Assembly (NCBI GenBank): GCA_039545295.1
Contig: BCIK01000004.1
Span: forward strand, 807,389 to 871,388
Origin: Udeniomyces pyricola
Taxonomy: Eukaryota; Basidiomycota; Tremellomycetes; Cystofilobasidiales; Mrakiaceae
Direction of reading: 5' to 3'
DNA: 64,000 bases
In this document: positions 1 to 12,800 of the stretch, piece by piece
How positions within the stretch are numbered: position 1 is the stretch's first letter
How the letters are laid out: every line of letters begins with the position of its first letter
The notes under the pieces: model-generated
Seen by the model: only the letters and a program-made list of their open reading frames with translations
Databases searched by the model: none
What the model was told of the DNA's origin: nothing
Position numbers and translations under genes: made by a program

Positions 1-658
1 TGGGGCTTGCAGTAAATGGCGGCCACAACCAACCTCCTCATCTCCGTTTCTTACTTCTCGGATCGCTCTTGCTATTTCTTCCCTTTTCTCATTTCCTAAT
101 ATTCACCGTATCTCTCCCCTCTCTTTTCTTTTTACTGTGCCAAATTCATGACTTCTTTCGCATGGTTGTAATTACTCCGATGAGCGACGAGATCGAAAGA
201 TGAGAGAGAGACCTTTACTTGTATAATCTTAAGGGTGCGATCTCACGACTGCGAAATACGTGCCCGGTGCGTTCGGCCCGGCGCTTCGATTCGACGATGA
301 TCTACAACGGTATCACATGCACACCGTGACCATCTTCAAGTTTTGAAAGAAGTTGTCACCCATATCTTTCTTGCTCAATACCCATCTTGAAAGTTCTTCT
401 CCATCAGATGCTTGCAAACTCGAATTCGAGGAGGTACTAAAGCGTTGATAGTACTTATGTTGGTCATCGATGTCGATGCCGAATATATCGATGACGTGGG
501 TTTTCGGTCGTGTCTATAGTTAGCCATTATGCATGCACCAGCATCTCCTCCCCCCTCCTCCTCCTCCCTTCAACCCATTGGCTATTTCGTAATCTACCCT
601 CAACACCCATACTCCACACCTCCCGTCACAGCTCCCCATCGATCTCCATAGCTTCATC
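1..658. other. Left-edge intergenic DNA and upstream region of the DUG3-like gene
   Basis: No gene could be assigned. The first bases read ...Trp-Gly-Leu-Gln-stop (stop at 13-15), which could be the tail of a plus-strand gene outside the window, but five codons are too few to claim it. Pyrimidine-rich stretches at 60-140 and 535-600 look like 3'/5' untranslated sequence. The open stretch at 510-779 overlaps exon 1 of the next gene in another frame and has no recognisable protein. Confidence 0.5.
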
Positions 659-2681
659 ATGTGCCGTTGGACAGCTTACTTTGGCGATCAGCCTGTGCTC
701 GTCAGTTCCCTGTCTCCTCAATTACCTCGGCCCCCGGCATCCCGTCATCGTCGAGATGTCTCGCTCCGTCTTTTATTAGGATCTCGCTAGTTTCACTCTT
801 GCCCCTTCTTCCCTGAACTGACGTCGTATCTCGGTCTCGTCTTGTGTAGCTCGAAGATCTCTTGATAAACCCCAAGCACGCATTGTGTCGACAAGTACAT
901 GACGTTAGTACCCTCTTTCTCTACTGAAAAAATCACTTGGAGCTCACAACATGAGCAATGTGCTCCGAGTCCTACGCTCATCTCTTCAACTCGCTGACTG
1001 TTGGGTCATTTCGACTGGGTGGTATAGCATTACCTTCCTGGTTTGGTGGCTGCCTCGATGGTCGACAACGATGGCTTAGCACAAGACAAGGCTGAAGCCG
1101 AAGCCGACCTTCGCAACAAATTGTTCAAGTTCGTGACGATCCAACTTTCCTCTCTCACCTAATCATGGTCTTGCTCTAACAGACTACTAGACTTTGGCTA
1201 TGCTGTGTACTGATGTTATGGCCTGTGATGCTTTGCAATTTCAGTGTCGATGGAGTCGGAATCGGTTACTATTCCTCTGCTCTGTCAGATCTCGACCGGA
1301 CGGCCGATGACGACGAACGCTTCACGGGTGAACAACCCTCAACGTACGTGAGATAGCGTAACAAAACCCAGCCTACAAACAAAGGGTATTGAGAAGGCAC
1401 TACATGAGCGGTAGTTTGAGCCAGTGTTGATGCTGTCATTAACGATCTGAATCCGGCGTCTTCTATACCTTCATATCAACCCGATGACCACATATTGATC
1501 TTTCTCAGGTACAGGACGGTTCGGCCTCCTTTGAATGACCTCAACCTCCGAAGCTTGTGCAAGAACAGTGCGTGATTCAGCAAAGATGATCACTAGCCTT
1601 TTCCTGCATCACGTATACTGATTTATGCGTACCGTCTGACACTGTCTCTGGTACAGCTGCATCTAACGTCGTGCTCGGGCACATCCGAATGGCTGAATCT
1701 GTTGTTGTGGAGACCAACAACCACCCATTTGCCTTTGGACGTTGGCTCTTTCAACACAATGGATCGGTTGGCAACTTTGGCTTGATCCATCGGGCGATGA
1801 TCCAAGAGTTGAGCGAGGAAGCCTGGGCTAACATCAAGGGAACGACCGATAGCGAGACTATGGTAAGTCGACTAGCTTCTGAATTCGATAGAGCTAGGCT
1901 CACCTGCACTTGGGTTGGGTGAGAGCGTAGACCCGAACGATTTCTGTGTTGTAGATAGCCTTACTGATGTTTGTGCTGTATTTGGTTGGTCTAATTGCTT
2001 ACACCGTTGACTTTCAACAGGCCGCCCTCTTCTTCACCTACCTCACCGCTTCTTCCCCTTCGCCCTCCCATTTCCAAACGTTCCACTCTATCCCCGACCA
2101 ACTCTCCGCGCTCTACAAGACGCTCCAGAAGATTGACGAGCTCCAACAAACGCTTACTAAGACGCACGACGTCGCATTCGTGCCGTCCGACTTGAATCTT
2201 TGCATCACCTCGGGGACAACGATCTTGACGTTGCGGTATCGGTCGCATGAGATGGGGGAACCGCCATCGCTCTATTACTCGGAGACGGCGGGCGTGTTGT
2301 TGAACCGCAAGTTCCAGGGCCATCCGGACAAGGAGAGTGAGTAATCGCACCATGGTTGATCGTCGATGGGTACTTTGAGAGGCTTGCGGTCAGACACAAT
2401 GTCTTGACCTAAACTGACTCGTGTTTGCCCTTTCTTCCCTCATCCTTTGATCTGGTGGAATGTATCTCCAACGACTGCTCTCCCTCCGATTACCAGCTGA
2501 TGAGACGCATGAGACCGAACGCAAGAAGCTTCCTCGAGAGCAACACGGGAAGCACGTCGTCGTTGGCAGTGAGCCAACGACGTTTGACTCTGCCGGATGG
2601 ACACTCATTCCACGCAATTCGGTGTGTTATGTGGAGAGCATTGGAGGAAAGGTTGTGGTGGAGAAGATCAAGGATTGGTAG
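659..2681 (+). CDS. DUG3: Dug3-type class II glutamine amidotransferase (glutathione degradation)
   Basis: Eight exons: 659-700, 850-903, 1028-1128, 1245-1343, 1509-1567, 1657-1862, 2021-2336, 2497-2681. They give 353 residues; yeast Dug3 is of similar size (about 357 from memory). The chosen ATG is followed directly by Cys (MCRWTAYFGD), the N-terminal nucleophile expected of a class II (Ntn) amidotransferase; an upstream start would bury it. Further family marks are LLINPKH, NVDGVGIGYY, RPPLNDLNL, NNHPFAFGRWLFQHNG, and a C-terminal block around DLNLCITSGTTILTLRYR. In yeast, Dug3 works with Dug2 to hydrolyse glutathione in the cytosol, and Dug1 cleaves the resulting Cys-Gly. That role is carried over from the family. 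No DUG1 or DUG2 lies in this window. The next gene follows on the same strand after about 560 bp. Confidence 0.92.
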
Positions 2682-3240
2682 TTTACTGTCTGATGGAGAC
2701 TTGAGATATATATGTATATATATGATGATACTTTCTGCAAATTTACCAGTAGTCCTGATAAGATGACGATCATGTTCAAACCGGCTCCTGCGGGATCCGA
2801 CTGGACCGGTTCGATGCCCCTTTCGCAGCAACGACCGATCGTGTCCATCAATCAGCGGTCTCCAGCCCTCCGATCTTTAACGTCGACCGGCGTTCTCAGC
2901 TCTCTCCCCTCTAGACGTTTTCTTCAATCCCTTACCTTCGCCGTCTCGTGTTCTTTCCTACCCTTGACCGTTCGTAAGTACAACAGCACAGCCAATCGCT
3001 TCTTCCCGTCATGACGCATCTCGTCCTCTGGTCAAAGCGAGAGCGGCCTGCAGGTCAATCAATTCAAACCGTTGACCCCCTTCTTGCACTTCATCCGTCC
3101 CGCACTTATTTCCCCTCGGATCCTACCGGGTTCGTCCACTGCAGCTCCAACTCCATCAGTCGCCACCATCCCGACCGCCCTATCCCAAACCATTCTTCCC
3201 AGCCCAAGCCCATCGTCATCCCTAACGTCAATCCTACCCG
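2682..3240. other. Intergenic region between the DUG3-like and kinase genes
   Basis: Begins with an AT-rich stretch (2705-2730, tatatatgtatatatatg) that probably lies in the 3' untranslated region. It continues into a pyrimidine-rich leader of the kinase. A splice-donor-like cgtaagt at 2972 could mark a 5' UTR intron. No separate gene is supported. Confidence 0.4.
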
Positions 3241-6200
3241 ATGGACATCTCCTCCATCTTTCCCTCCGTCACTGCATCCGTAGCAAACCGCGACCTCAAT
3301 TCTTCGGCCTCGTCCCGCAACGACCTTGCCCTTTCTCCGCCAAAACCTGCTAGCGGCCCTACCTCTGCTGCCTCCTCATCTCGTCGGCATCTGTCCCCAC
3401 CGACTCCTCCCCTTTCCGAATCAAGCACGTTATCATCCGTTGCCTCTTCCTCAGTCGCCTTGAGCGGCACCACCGGCGCGCGTAGAGGGTCGGACGCGAA
3501 GGAGTTTATGGACCGGCTCAATGGACGACTGGGCCTCAAACCGGACTTGCGCGATTCGCCCGTCGTCCAAGACGAGCCTCAAAACATGTTGCACGCGCTC
3601 GAGTCGCCCGGTCAGGGTGATTGTGTCCAGAGTGAACAGTCAAGGGATGAGACAAAGGCTGACGGGGCGGTCGAGGAGGATGATGAAGACGGGGAAGAGG
3701 AAGAGGACACCTGGCAGCGTTCCCGTCGGACAGGGTCCCAACCTCCTTCGATTGGATTTCTTCAATCTTTCTATTCCGAAGCCGTCGACGACAACGAGGA
3801 TGACGATCCACCAGTGCATGCTATGCGACCAAAGTCAAGGTCCCTTCACCGAACGCTTCGCTATCCATCCCTCTCTCGTGTCCACTCTAGTTCGGCCGTC
3901 TCTTCTAGATCATCCTCTCGACCCGACTTTCGGCCTGCGTCGTCGCGACACGAGTCCGACACCAGTCTCCAGGGCAACTCTTCGACTGGAGATGGTCACT
4001 CCAGCCCCGTTACAGCGACTCACCAAGCTAATGGTGGTCTCCCCTCTGAAGTTCTCTCGCTCTCTCTCTCGACACTCGCCGCTTCCCAAGCCGCATCTCA
4101 GGCCGACTCGGCTTCGACGCCTCTCTCACCAGCTTCTTCTTTCCTCTCGGCCTTTTCTTCCCCACGGACATCCGTTCTCTTCAACCCGCCTAGCACTTCG
4201 CCCTTTGCCTTGCCACTCGCTGCCGCAGACGAACAAGATCAGCCCTCGCCGACGTCCTTACCTGACGCGCCCCGCTTTATCCTCGGACGACTCCTGGGCA
4301 AAGGTGGCTCAGGCATCGTCCGAGAGGTCCTTCTGGCAAGCACTAGAGAATCCCTCTCTCCCCGCCAAGCCGTCAAAATCGTTCTCCACAACAACCCATC
4401 CTCTCACCACCTTCATCAGGACGACAACGTCCATCGCCCCACGCTCGCTCAGATTCGAAAAGAGATTACCCTCTGGAAGACGCTTCCGAGCTCACACCCC
4501 AACATCATCCCTCTCCTCGACAGTGTCTCGACGGCGGATGCGTCATTCCTCTACATGCCGTACATGGCAGGAGGCTCGCTCTTTGACGTCGTGCGTCGGC
4601 ATCGGGAAAAGGACCGAGGTCGAGGGAGACGTCTCATGAGTTCAAGCTTTCGCGGAAGGGATGACTCGATGGATGCGGGTGCGGGCGGTGGTGGAGTCGT
4701 CGGCTTACCAGAGGCAGAGGCAAGGAGACTCTTCAAAGGTGTCGTCGAGGGTGTTAAGGCGCTGCACGAGATGGGCATCGTTCATGGCGATGTCAAGGCG
4801 GAGAATGTGTTGATCGATGCCGAAGTGAGTGATGTCTCTTCGTTTCTTGATCTATGCATGAGTGACGGTTGTGACTGGGTCACTCTAGGCTCATTTTCGT
4901 GACCCTGCTCTCTATCCCCCGCTTTGTTACACCCCGACAGGGCCGTCCGAGACTCGCCGATTTTGGCCTTGCGACTCATATACACTCGACCTCTTCTGAA
5001 GCCTTCGTCGCCAGCCCTCGGGGGTCATCACCTGCTGTCGTGGACAAATTCAGCACATCCCCCTCCAACGATGCCTTGATGCCCCAGAAACCCAAATCCC
5101 ATCACCATTCGGGCTTTCCCTCACTTGGACCCTCGTTCAGCCGAGCTCGATCCGTCTTGCACGCTCCTCATCCGAGATTGGCCTCGAGCCCGTTCCCTTT
5201 CTTGCCAGAGTCCTCGTCTCCAATCCCGTCGAATCCACCCTCGCCAGGGCCGCCTGCCTTCCCACCGGGTTCCTTACCCTATGCCGCACCTGAACTTCTC
5301 CGACCCCCACCTCGACACGAGCATTCTTCCCATCACTCTCATCAACATCATCATCACCATCACCACCATGATAAGTCTGCATCCACGTCGAATGCGTCTC
5401 AGCATCATCATCCTCACCACCCTTCGACGCCGTTTGGCGGTCCGACACCGGCCCAGGACGTTTGGGCGTTGGGTGTCCTCCTGTACTTTCTCCTCACTTC
5501 GGGCTCACTCCCGTTCCATGACGCGTTCGAACCCCGACTCCAGATGCGCATCATCCGAGGCGAGTGGGAAATGCCGGGCCCCAACGTTATCATCAGCAAG
5601 GAAGCCGAGGAACTCATGAAGGGTTGCCTCCAAGTCGAAATAGAGGATCGGTGGGAGATTGGGAAGGTGCGGGGCTGTGAATGGGTTGAAGGATGGGGTC
5701 AAGTGAGGAGTAAAAGTAGGAGTAGGAGTAGGCAGAGGATGGCTGGAGAGGGAATTGTCGGCGAAGGATCGAGAAGTCGAAGTCGACCAGGAGCTGGTCA
5801 ACGTCGGAGCAGTCTTTCGAGAAGCTTTGACAATGGTGGTATCGTTTATCCTCCATCCCGGTCACCTTTGTTGACGACATCGATCCTCTCGACTTCACCA
5901 ACGATATCGACTGCCGGAGGAGGAGCCTCCCGCTCTCGCTCTCGCGGTCGGTCTGTGTCGACTAACAACACCTCTGCATCGTCTTCGTTCGTGGACGGCG
6001 GGATGTTTGCTTCATCGTCATCGTCGTCGTATGATAGTTCTTGCGGCGTTGGAGGTATCCCAGGGTCAGGCGCTACAGGGGGTAGGAGTCGAAGTCGAAG
6101 TCGAAGCATCAATCGAGTGGAAGGCGGTGGCAGTGGTAGTGGTGTCGCAGAGGAACGTCGAGGGAGAGCTAGAGGTCCACGGGTCGAAGGGAGCGGAGAT

Positions 6201-6251
6201 CACCTGGCGATTGTGGAAGAGGAAAGGAGGGGAAGGCAGTACAGAATGTAA
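3241..6251 (+). CDS. Serine/threonine protein kinase with HGD catalytic loop and RS-rich tail
   Basis: Two exons, 3241-4824 and 4941-6251, encode 964 residues. Residues 1-340 are Ser/Pro/acidic low complexity. The kinase domain then reads: glycine loop LLGKGGSGIV, ATP lysine in QAVKIVL, alpha-C glutamate in RKEITLWK, catalytic loop HGDVKAEN, DFG (4959-4967, just after the intron), and APE in YAAPELL (5286-5294). It continues with the alpha-F block DVWALGVLLYFLLTSGSLPF. All catalytic residues are present. The loop lacks the Arg of HRD, so this is a non-RD kinase, usually not controlled by activation-loop phosphorylation. About 109 residues separate DFG from APE, far more than normal. A His-rich insert (about 5300-5425) follows APE. 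The last about 150 residues carry repeated SRSRSR blocks. The substrate and pathway are not recognisable; it could be a CAMK-like or fungal-specific kinase. Confidence 0.87.
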
Positions 6252-7334
6252 GCAAGAAGGAGTTAGAGGAGGGGAGGGATGTGTCCAAGGTCCGATTTCT
6301 TGGGAGAAGATGGTTTACGACTTTATCATCGTTTCCGTTTATGTTTGTGATTACTTTTTCTTCTTCTTTGTGGTTGCTCTCCCGGCCCTCTTTGCTGCCC
6401 GTCTGTGGCTTCAATTTCTTGCCTCCCCTCTGTCTTTGTCCCCCTTCTTGTTTTCTTTCCTTCTTCTTCTTTGTCTTCCTTGCTTCCTCTCACATCTGCA
6501 TGCTACACACTTCTTAGTCTTAGTTTTTTTTCTTCGTTTCTCTTCCTAACGATTCCTCGTATATTTTGTCTGGCACTTCCCTCCCCCCCCCCCCCCCCAT
6601 TCCAATCCCCTTTCCTTCCCCGCCTCTCTTATACTCGCCAAACCCCGTACATTGCCTTTCTCACCATCACATCTTATCATCCGATACCAACAAAAAGAAA
6701 AAAGCCGAATCGTATCGGTTTAGTTTGAACTAGCCGCGGCTGTCATGTTTCGATTCTCAATTCTGTTTAACATATAGTCGTACTTAGCTCTGGTATAATG
6801 CACTTGGATGGGATTCGTTGACCGATACTACATACATATGCATCGATAGCACGAAATAGTGTGATACTGGTGACAACAATGTCATTATATATGATTGGGT
6901 GTGTGCAGGTGTGCGTATTGATATACTTGCGGCTGTGCGGTTGTTGACTTGGATGACGGCACAGCCTTGAGGGGATCTATCAAGGATTTGGGTGGAAACC
7001 CTTTCGTTCAACGACTGACATATCCGCGTCCCCGTCGTCGCCCTTCTCCACTTCCACCCCCTTGTCTTGCCGTCCTCGCCCTTTCCGACACCCTTCGATC
7101 CTGCCAATCAACGCCGTTCTTGTCTCAAAGTCTCTCAAGTATGCTTTGTTTGAAGTCTTCCTTCATGTGCCCCCCTAAGCTCTATGGAATTCATCCAGCC
7201 CCCACGCGTAGCTTTTTGTCAGACCGTCTCTGATAAACCTCTCTCTCTCTCTCGGTGTCCACGCCCTGTCTTGTTAATTTCCCATTCAGACAAGAAGCTA
7301 AATCTCCACTTTCCTCACGAGCTCTCAAATCACC
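6252..7334. other. Intergenic region with a C16 tract
   Basis: Pyrimidine-rich DNA (about 6330-6660), probably kinase 3' untranslated sequence, with a C16 run at 6583-6598. The remainder (6700-7330) is the upstream region of the RRP7-like gene, ending in a ct-repeat at about 7230-7255. Open frames in both strands here have no domain or coding look. Confidence 0.4.
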
Positions 7335-8782
7335 ATGGGCAAAGTGAAACCCACGAAATCCTCTACCGTCTCGTCGTCGACGGACCGGTCGAAAACCAAC
7401 TCGACCTCTTTGGCGGCGGCGCCTCTGAAGCTCTCGACGTTTACGGTCCTCCCGCTCGCTTACCCGACTACATCTACTCTCGCCGCTAAAAATTCGACAC
7501 ACTACCTCTACATCCGACCCCACGCTCCTTCTACTTCTGCTATTACTGTTGATGGTGGCGAGGGGGAAGAGGAGGAGCAGGCGGAGAGGAGGACGTTGTT
7601 CGTCGCCAATGTCCCGACGGACGCGACGGAGGAGAGCTTGAGGACTGTCTTTGGGGTTGTCGGGCCGATTGAAGAGGTGGTCTTTATGGGTGGAGGAGAC
7701 AAGAAGGGGTTAGTTGAAGAGGATGAGGATGAGAACGATGATGAGGATGACAGTCAAGGCGACGATGACGACGACAACGATGATGAGGAAGCCATGGCAT
7801 CGTCGACCAAGAAGAAAGCTACGCCTTCATCGTCGACTCGATCGGCACCCAAAATCACCCCCCTCTTCACGTCATCCTTCACTTCGTCTCTCCGACCGAC
7901 ATGCTCGTCCGCCTTGATCACCTACCTCTCATCCCTCTCTCTCACTCGAGCTCTCACCACACTCGCCTCCTCAAAACCCCGACCTTTTACTCCATCCACG
8001 TCTTCTTCCTCTTCTTCCACGGGTCTCAACCACTACATCTCCTCCTACGCTCATTACCGTCCTTCTCTCAGCACTATCAAAGCTCATGCTGATTCATCCC
8101 TAGCTCATCATGAGCATCTCGAAGCTGAGCGGCTTCAAGCCCTCACCCGACGCGGTCAGGAGGACATTGTCGACGCCGACGGCTTCACCTTGGTCGTCAG
8201 AGGTGGCAAATACGGTAGGAACTTGGTCGGCGGCGCCATTGGCGTCGCGAGTAAGAGTTGGGATAAGGTTAAGGAGGAAGAGACGAGGGAAAAGAAGAAG
8301 AGTAAGGAGTTGAAGGATTTCTATAGGTTAGTTTGGATGGGATCGCTTTCAGCTTTTTCTTTTTCCTTCTTATTTTTCTTCTTGTTCTTGTTCTCGTTCT
8401 TCTTTCACCTCTCTCTGTCTCTCTCTTTTTTTTTCGCTCTCGCTTTGGCCCTTGTCTCTCCCTTTTTATTCTTTGTGGCTTACCTGGTCGAGATCGTTTC
8501 AGAACCCGTCTCGGTTCCTCTTCTTTCTCCTTGCCGTTTCACCTTGCCCACACCGAACCCCATCACTGACCCATTTCATTCTCCCTTCCCATTCCCTTCC
8601 CCCCCCTCAAAAAAAACAAACCATGACCATCATCATCATCATACTCATCTTATCCCAAACGATCCAGGTGGCAAAAGCGCGAAGCCAAGCGAGACGATTT
8701 GGCCAACCTGAGGTCCAAGTTCGCGGCCGACAAGGACAAGGTCGAGAAGCTCAAGTCGTCCCGAAGGTTTAACCCCTATTAG
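7335..8782 (+). CDS. RRP7: Ribosomal RNA-processing protein 7 (small-subunit processome)
   Basis: Two exons, 7335-8326 and 8668-8782, give 368 residues. The N-terminal half has an RRM-like segment (RRTLFVANVPTDATEESLRT, then VVGPIEEVVF) interrupted by a very acidic insert (about 7710-7790). The C-terminal signature is clear: DGFTLVVRGGKYGRN, then across the intron KELKDFYRWQKREAKR and the terminal KLKSSRRFNPY-stop. This matches the RRP7 family ending (DFYRFQxRExRxxE ... LRxxRRFxPF). In yeast Rrp7 acts with the UTP-C/CURI complexes in 40S pre-rRNA processing in the nucleolus; that role is inferred from the family. The intron of 341 nt is strongly pyrimidine-rich and precedes only the last 38 codons. 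Without it, the frame runs into hydrophobic noise and loses the conserved tail. Confidence 0.93.
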
Positions 8783-9809
8783 GCAAAGAGGGAGAGGGAG
8801 AGGAGGGTGAAGGGGAAAAAGAGCTTTTCTTTTTCTTCAGGAGAGACGAGATGAGGAGGAAAGAAGGGGCGAGGACGCTGGGCGTGTGGGGGCGTTTGTT
8901 TTCAAGGTGGTGCGGCGAGATGGACTTTGTAAAAAGGAGGGGGGGGGGGGGAAGGGTGTTGTCCGGCAGTTGATGAGGTTTTTCTTAGCAGAACATGAAA
9001 TGTTCCCATTTTCCATATCTCGGTGAACGGTTTGAACGAATATATGAATGGTTGTTTCATCGCATACGCTTCTTTGCTTCTTTTTCTTGTTGTTTCTGCT
9101 TACCCTTGAAGGATCATCTTGATCTGGGAGAGCTGAACGAGACCATAAGATAAGTCGTGAATGTCGAGGATATATATTGGCATGATCATTCATTCACCGA
9201 AGCCACGGCACGTCGCACAGCACACCAACCAAAGTCAAACCCAGAAGAAAGCAAAGCAGACCCATGGGAGAACCAAAAGAATAATGATAAGGAAAAGAGA
9301 ACAAGACTTGAAAAACTGTTTTTGGTTTCAGCATGGAAGTTTTCTAGACGAAAGAGAGAAGAAGAAAGAGATAACGGGCGAACTGCTGAAACTGGTTATA
9401 TTAACTATATATGTGAACTGTGAAATAAAGAAGGAGGATTGAATGGATCGATCTGACTCGGAGTTTTTGAGACTTCAATTTGGGGGAGAGAGAGAGAGAG
9501 AGAGAGGGGAAGGGTAGATTAGATTGACAGACAGGGTACCGCTGAGGAAATACGATGGGATAAAGAGGAGCGATGAGAATGCAGGATAATGAACATCTGG
9601 GAGAGTGATGGCGTTGTTATAAGTGAGGTGAACGAGGTGTATTGCACAAGACGAAAGAGGAGAAATATTGACGAATCACAAGTCTACGAAACCGAAGAAA
9701 ACGACGAAAGTGAAGGAAGTGAAAGAAACCCTAGATGAAAAGGATGAAAAGAACCTATGCGTCACGTCCGAGTATATATGGCACTAATCGGACCTGTTTG
9801 GTCAGGTCC
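8783..9809. other. Convergent 3' intergenic region with simple repeats
   Basis: Lies between the ends of the RRP7-like gene (+) and the coiled-coil gene (-). It holds a G-rich run at 8938-8951 and a (GA)n repeat at 9486-9506, and is otherwise purine-rich with short ORFs of no recognised content. No gene is supported. Confidence 0.45.
9486..9506. repeat. (GA)n microsatellite
   Basis: About ten GA units in uninterrupted series, inside the convergent intergenic region. Confidence 0.9.
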
Positions 9810-12800
9810 TCATCGGGCTCCACGCATCGTCTTTAGCTTGGCCATCAAGTCATCTGTCCCTTTCAATCCACCTCCTACTTCCAAGCCTCCCAACCGGCTC
9901 GCCACGCCCACAGGAGCCATCGTCGATGGCGTGACCGCTGTAGCAGCACTCTTTTCGAGTTTCTCCCCGGCTTGACTAACACCGCTCGTCAGAGGTGATG
10001 GCGCAACCTTGTCGACGTTATCTGTCTCTTTCAAGGCGGTTCGAGTGGCCGTATTGGGCGTGTTGACGCTTGCCGCTCCCGCTGCTGCCGAAGACTTGGA
10101 AGAGAGCACACCGGTCGAGGTCTTTCGGTTCGAGGCGACAAGACTCGTTCGGGTACGGCCAAGAGAGGCAGGAGCGGTCGGAAGTGGAGAGGTGATAGCA
10201 ATTGGAGGAAGGGCATGAGCAGGAGGTTCGGCAAGATCAGCTGGTCGAGGTCGCTTGGGCAGAGCGGAAGAAGGGGAGGTAGAGGCGGTGGCAGTTGGGT
10301 TGGGTGTCAAAGAGGAGGAGGAAGAGGTTGGCTGGGAAGGTGTCCGGCGGGTGGATCGTCGAGGTCCCAAAGGCGTCAGGGTGGATGATGCAGGGTTCGT
10401 TGAATGAGCAGTCGGAAGACGATCACCCGAAACGCGTCGACTCGAAGCGATCGGTCGGGCCGTTAAAGGGATAGTCGAGGTGACAGCGGTAGCGACCTGG
10501 CCACCTGATGTACCAACGGGGTTGATTGGTTGGGACACGCTGCGACTGCTTGAGGACGGTTGCTCTCGAGAAGGGGAAGTGCTGCTCCTTCTACTGGCCG
10601 GCAGGCGAGGAGCTGTTTTGGCCGGACTGAAAGCCGCTGTAGGAATTGGGCTGGCCTCCCGTTTTAGAGCCGCGGCCGGAGGAGGAGGAGCAATCGCGGC
10701 GGTAGCTCCTGCGGCCAAGGCCTTGTCGAGCTTCTTCTGGAGAAGCTCAAGCTTTCTCTCGAGCTTCTTCTTTTCTTTGAGCAAAAGAATGAGTTTGTCG
10801 TCGGTCCTGAAAAGTGGAGGGGGTTGAGAGCAAAGGAAACATATCAGTCTTGGAATATCGATAAGCAGTCAGAAACCAAACCAAGCTCAAGACGTACTCT
10901 TCCATCTCCGAGGTCTTCTGGTCGAGCGATGCGATAAGCCCTAGATGGAGAAATCAACAAACCAAAGAAGATACCACCCTTATCAGTAACCCTTTCTAGG
11001 TCATGCTGCAAAATGAAGGAATGATGGCCAACAACAGGAAAAGACAAGGAGTCCTCAATTAAACTCACGTTGAACATGCTCCTCCAAATCGGCCATTTTG
11101 CTCGCATCGCCCTCTCCATCTCCGACAGGCGTGATCATCGTCGCCTCCTCAAGTTTCTTCTCCAGCACCGCAATCTCGCCATCGTGACGAGCTTTCTGAC
11201 GCCCAAGTCGCGCTTCGGCTGTCGCGAGTTTCTCTTCTAGCGTCGTCATCTCGAGATGGAGTTGAGCCGCCTTTTGGATCGAACGCGAGTCGGATTCAGA
11301 CCTGTTACAGGAAGGATTTGGGAAAAGAGAGAAGATGGAGAAGAAGCAAGCATGATTGTTTAAAAGGTTCAGGATCGGGCAATTAATCATCCGAATGTTT
11401 GTATCATAAGGCGAGACGGAAGATAACATACCGCTCGGCCATGGCAGCCTGTTCGGATCGGACCAAAGCGGAGGCCACCTCAAGCTCTTCAGCAAGCGAC
11501 TTCTTCTCACTCTTCAACTCCACAACTTCCTGCTCGAGACGGACACGTGCCTGATCATGGCTCGACGCTTTCTCTGACGCGACGGCCAAGTCCCCACGAA
11601 GGCCATCGAGTTCGGTCGCCATGTCAGCTTGTGCTTCGGAAGCTTGTTGCTCGAGTGTCGTTCGGACGGTGATGAGTTTTGCCTCGAGCGAGGTGACAAC
11701 GTTCTGAAGTTCAGACGACGAGAGGAGAGATGCAGCGAGTTCGTCATTGAGGGAAGTGAGTTGAGCTTGTAAAGGGGCGATTTCTGAAGCATGCTCCGAC
11801 GCAAGCCGCTCCAACGCCAGAGTCGAGGCCTCTTCTGCCGAGGTGAGAGATGAGCGAGCGGACTCTTCGGCCAACTTGAGCGTTTCGTGCGTGACTTGTA
11901 GATTGGCGAGCTGGCTTGCAATGTTGGACATTTCGATCTGATGGTTGGAGAACTCGTCTCGCAGCGCCAATTCGGCCTCTCTCGATGCGGCAAGCGCGGC
12001 CTGAGATTCCTCGTGGGAGCCTGTGGCGGTCTGGTAGAGAGAACGAGCATCGGCGAGTTGCGTAGCGAGCGAGGCCTTTTCGTGCTCGAGCGAGGCGATG
12101 GAAGCAGAAGCAGCCTCGAGCTCGAGTCGCAGGGGCGTAGCGTCGTCGGTCTTGGCTCCTTCGAGTTCGGACTGGAGCGACTCGACAAGGTTCTGGAGCG
12201 TCGTGACGGCGTTCTCCAGCTCTGCCATCGAGTCAGTGAGGGTCGTGGCGCGTTGGGTGAGGGTTCCGACTTCTTCGGCATGAGTGGCAGCGAGTGCTTC
12301 GAGAGCGAGGGTTTTGTCGTCGGCGAGAGACCTGAGGGAGGCTTGAGCGGCGGCTTCGAATTCGACCGAGGTTTGGTAGGACGATTGAAGAGTAGTAAGT
12401 TGAGTGGTCAGTTCCTCAAGCTGAGACGTCAGCGAGGACACCTCTTGGCGGAGAGTAGTCTCGAGAGCCTGAGAGGTCGATAGCAAGTCGAGCGAGGCTT
12501 GATGAGCGTCCGAGCTAGTGCGATGAGCGTCTTGAACTTGACTGAGTTGAATCGAGAGTTGTTCTTTGTCCGCTTTGAGGGTGATGAGAGTATCCTCCAT
12601 GGCTTGCATCTCGATGCGAACTTGCTCGAGGTCTTCGCCCGCCTTGGCGCCGAGTGACGCGAGTTGCTCCTCCTTCTCGCTCATGACCTGTGTCAGATCA
12701 TCTCGCTCCCTTTCGAGCGTCAAGATCTGATCTCTCAGGCTGGGAAGTGCTGAAGCTTCGCCCTCGACGTTCTGCAGTGCGACGATTTGGCTGTCGATAG

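Noticed and set aside
3521..4639. 372-residue plus-strand frame overlapping the kinase
   Set aside because: It is a shifted frame of the kinase exon, Arg/Ser/Pro-rich with no domain, while the other frame carries all kinase motifs.
11514..12281. 255-residue Ser/Arg/Pro-rich minus-strand frame inside the large coiled-coil exon
   Set aside because: A shifted frame of exon 11; the coiled-coil frame is continuous and joins in phase on both sides.
11941..12483. 180-residue plus-strand frame opposite the coiled-coil exon
   Set aside because: Antisense shadow of repetitive coding DNA with no supporting start context or domain.
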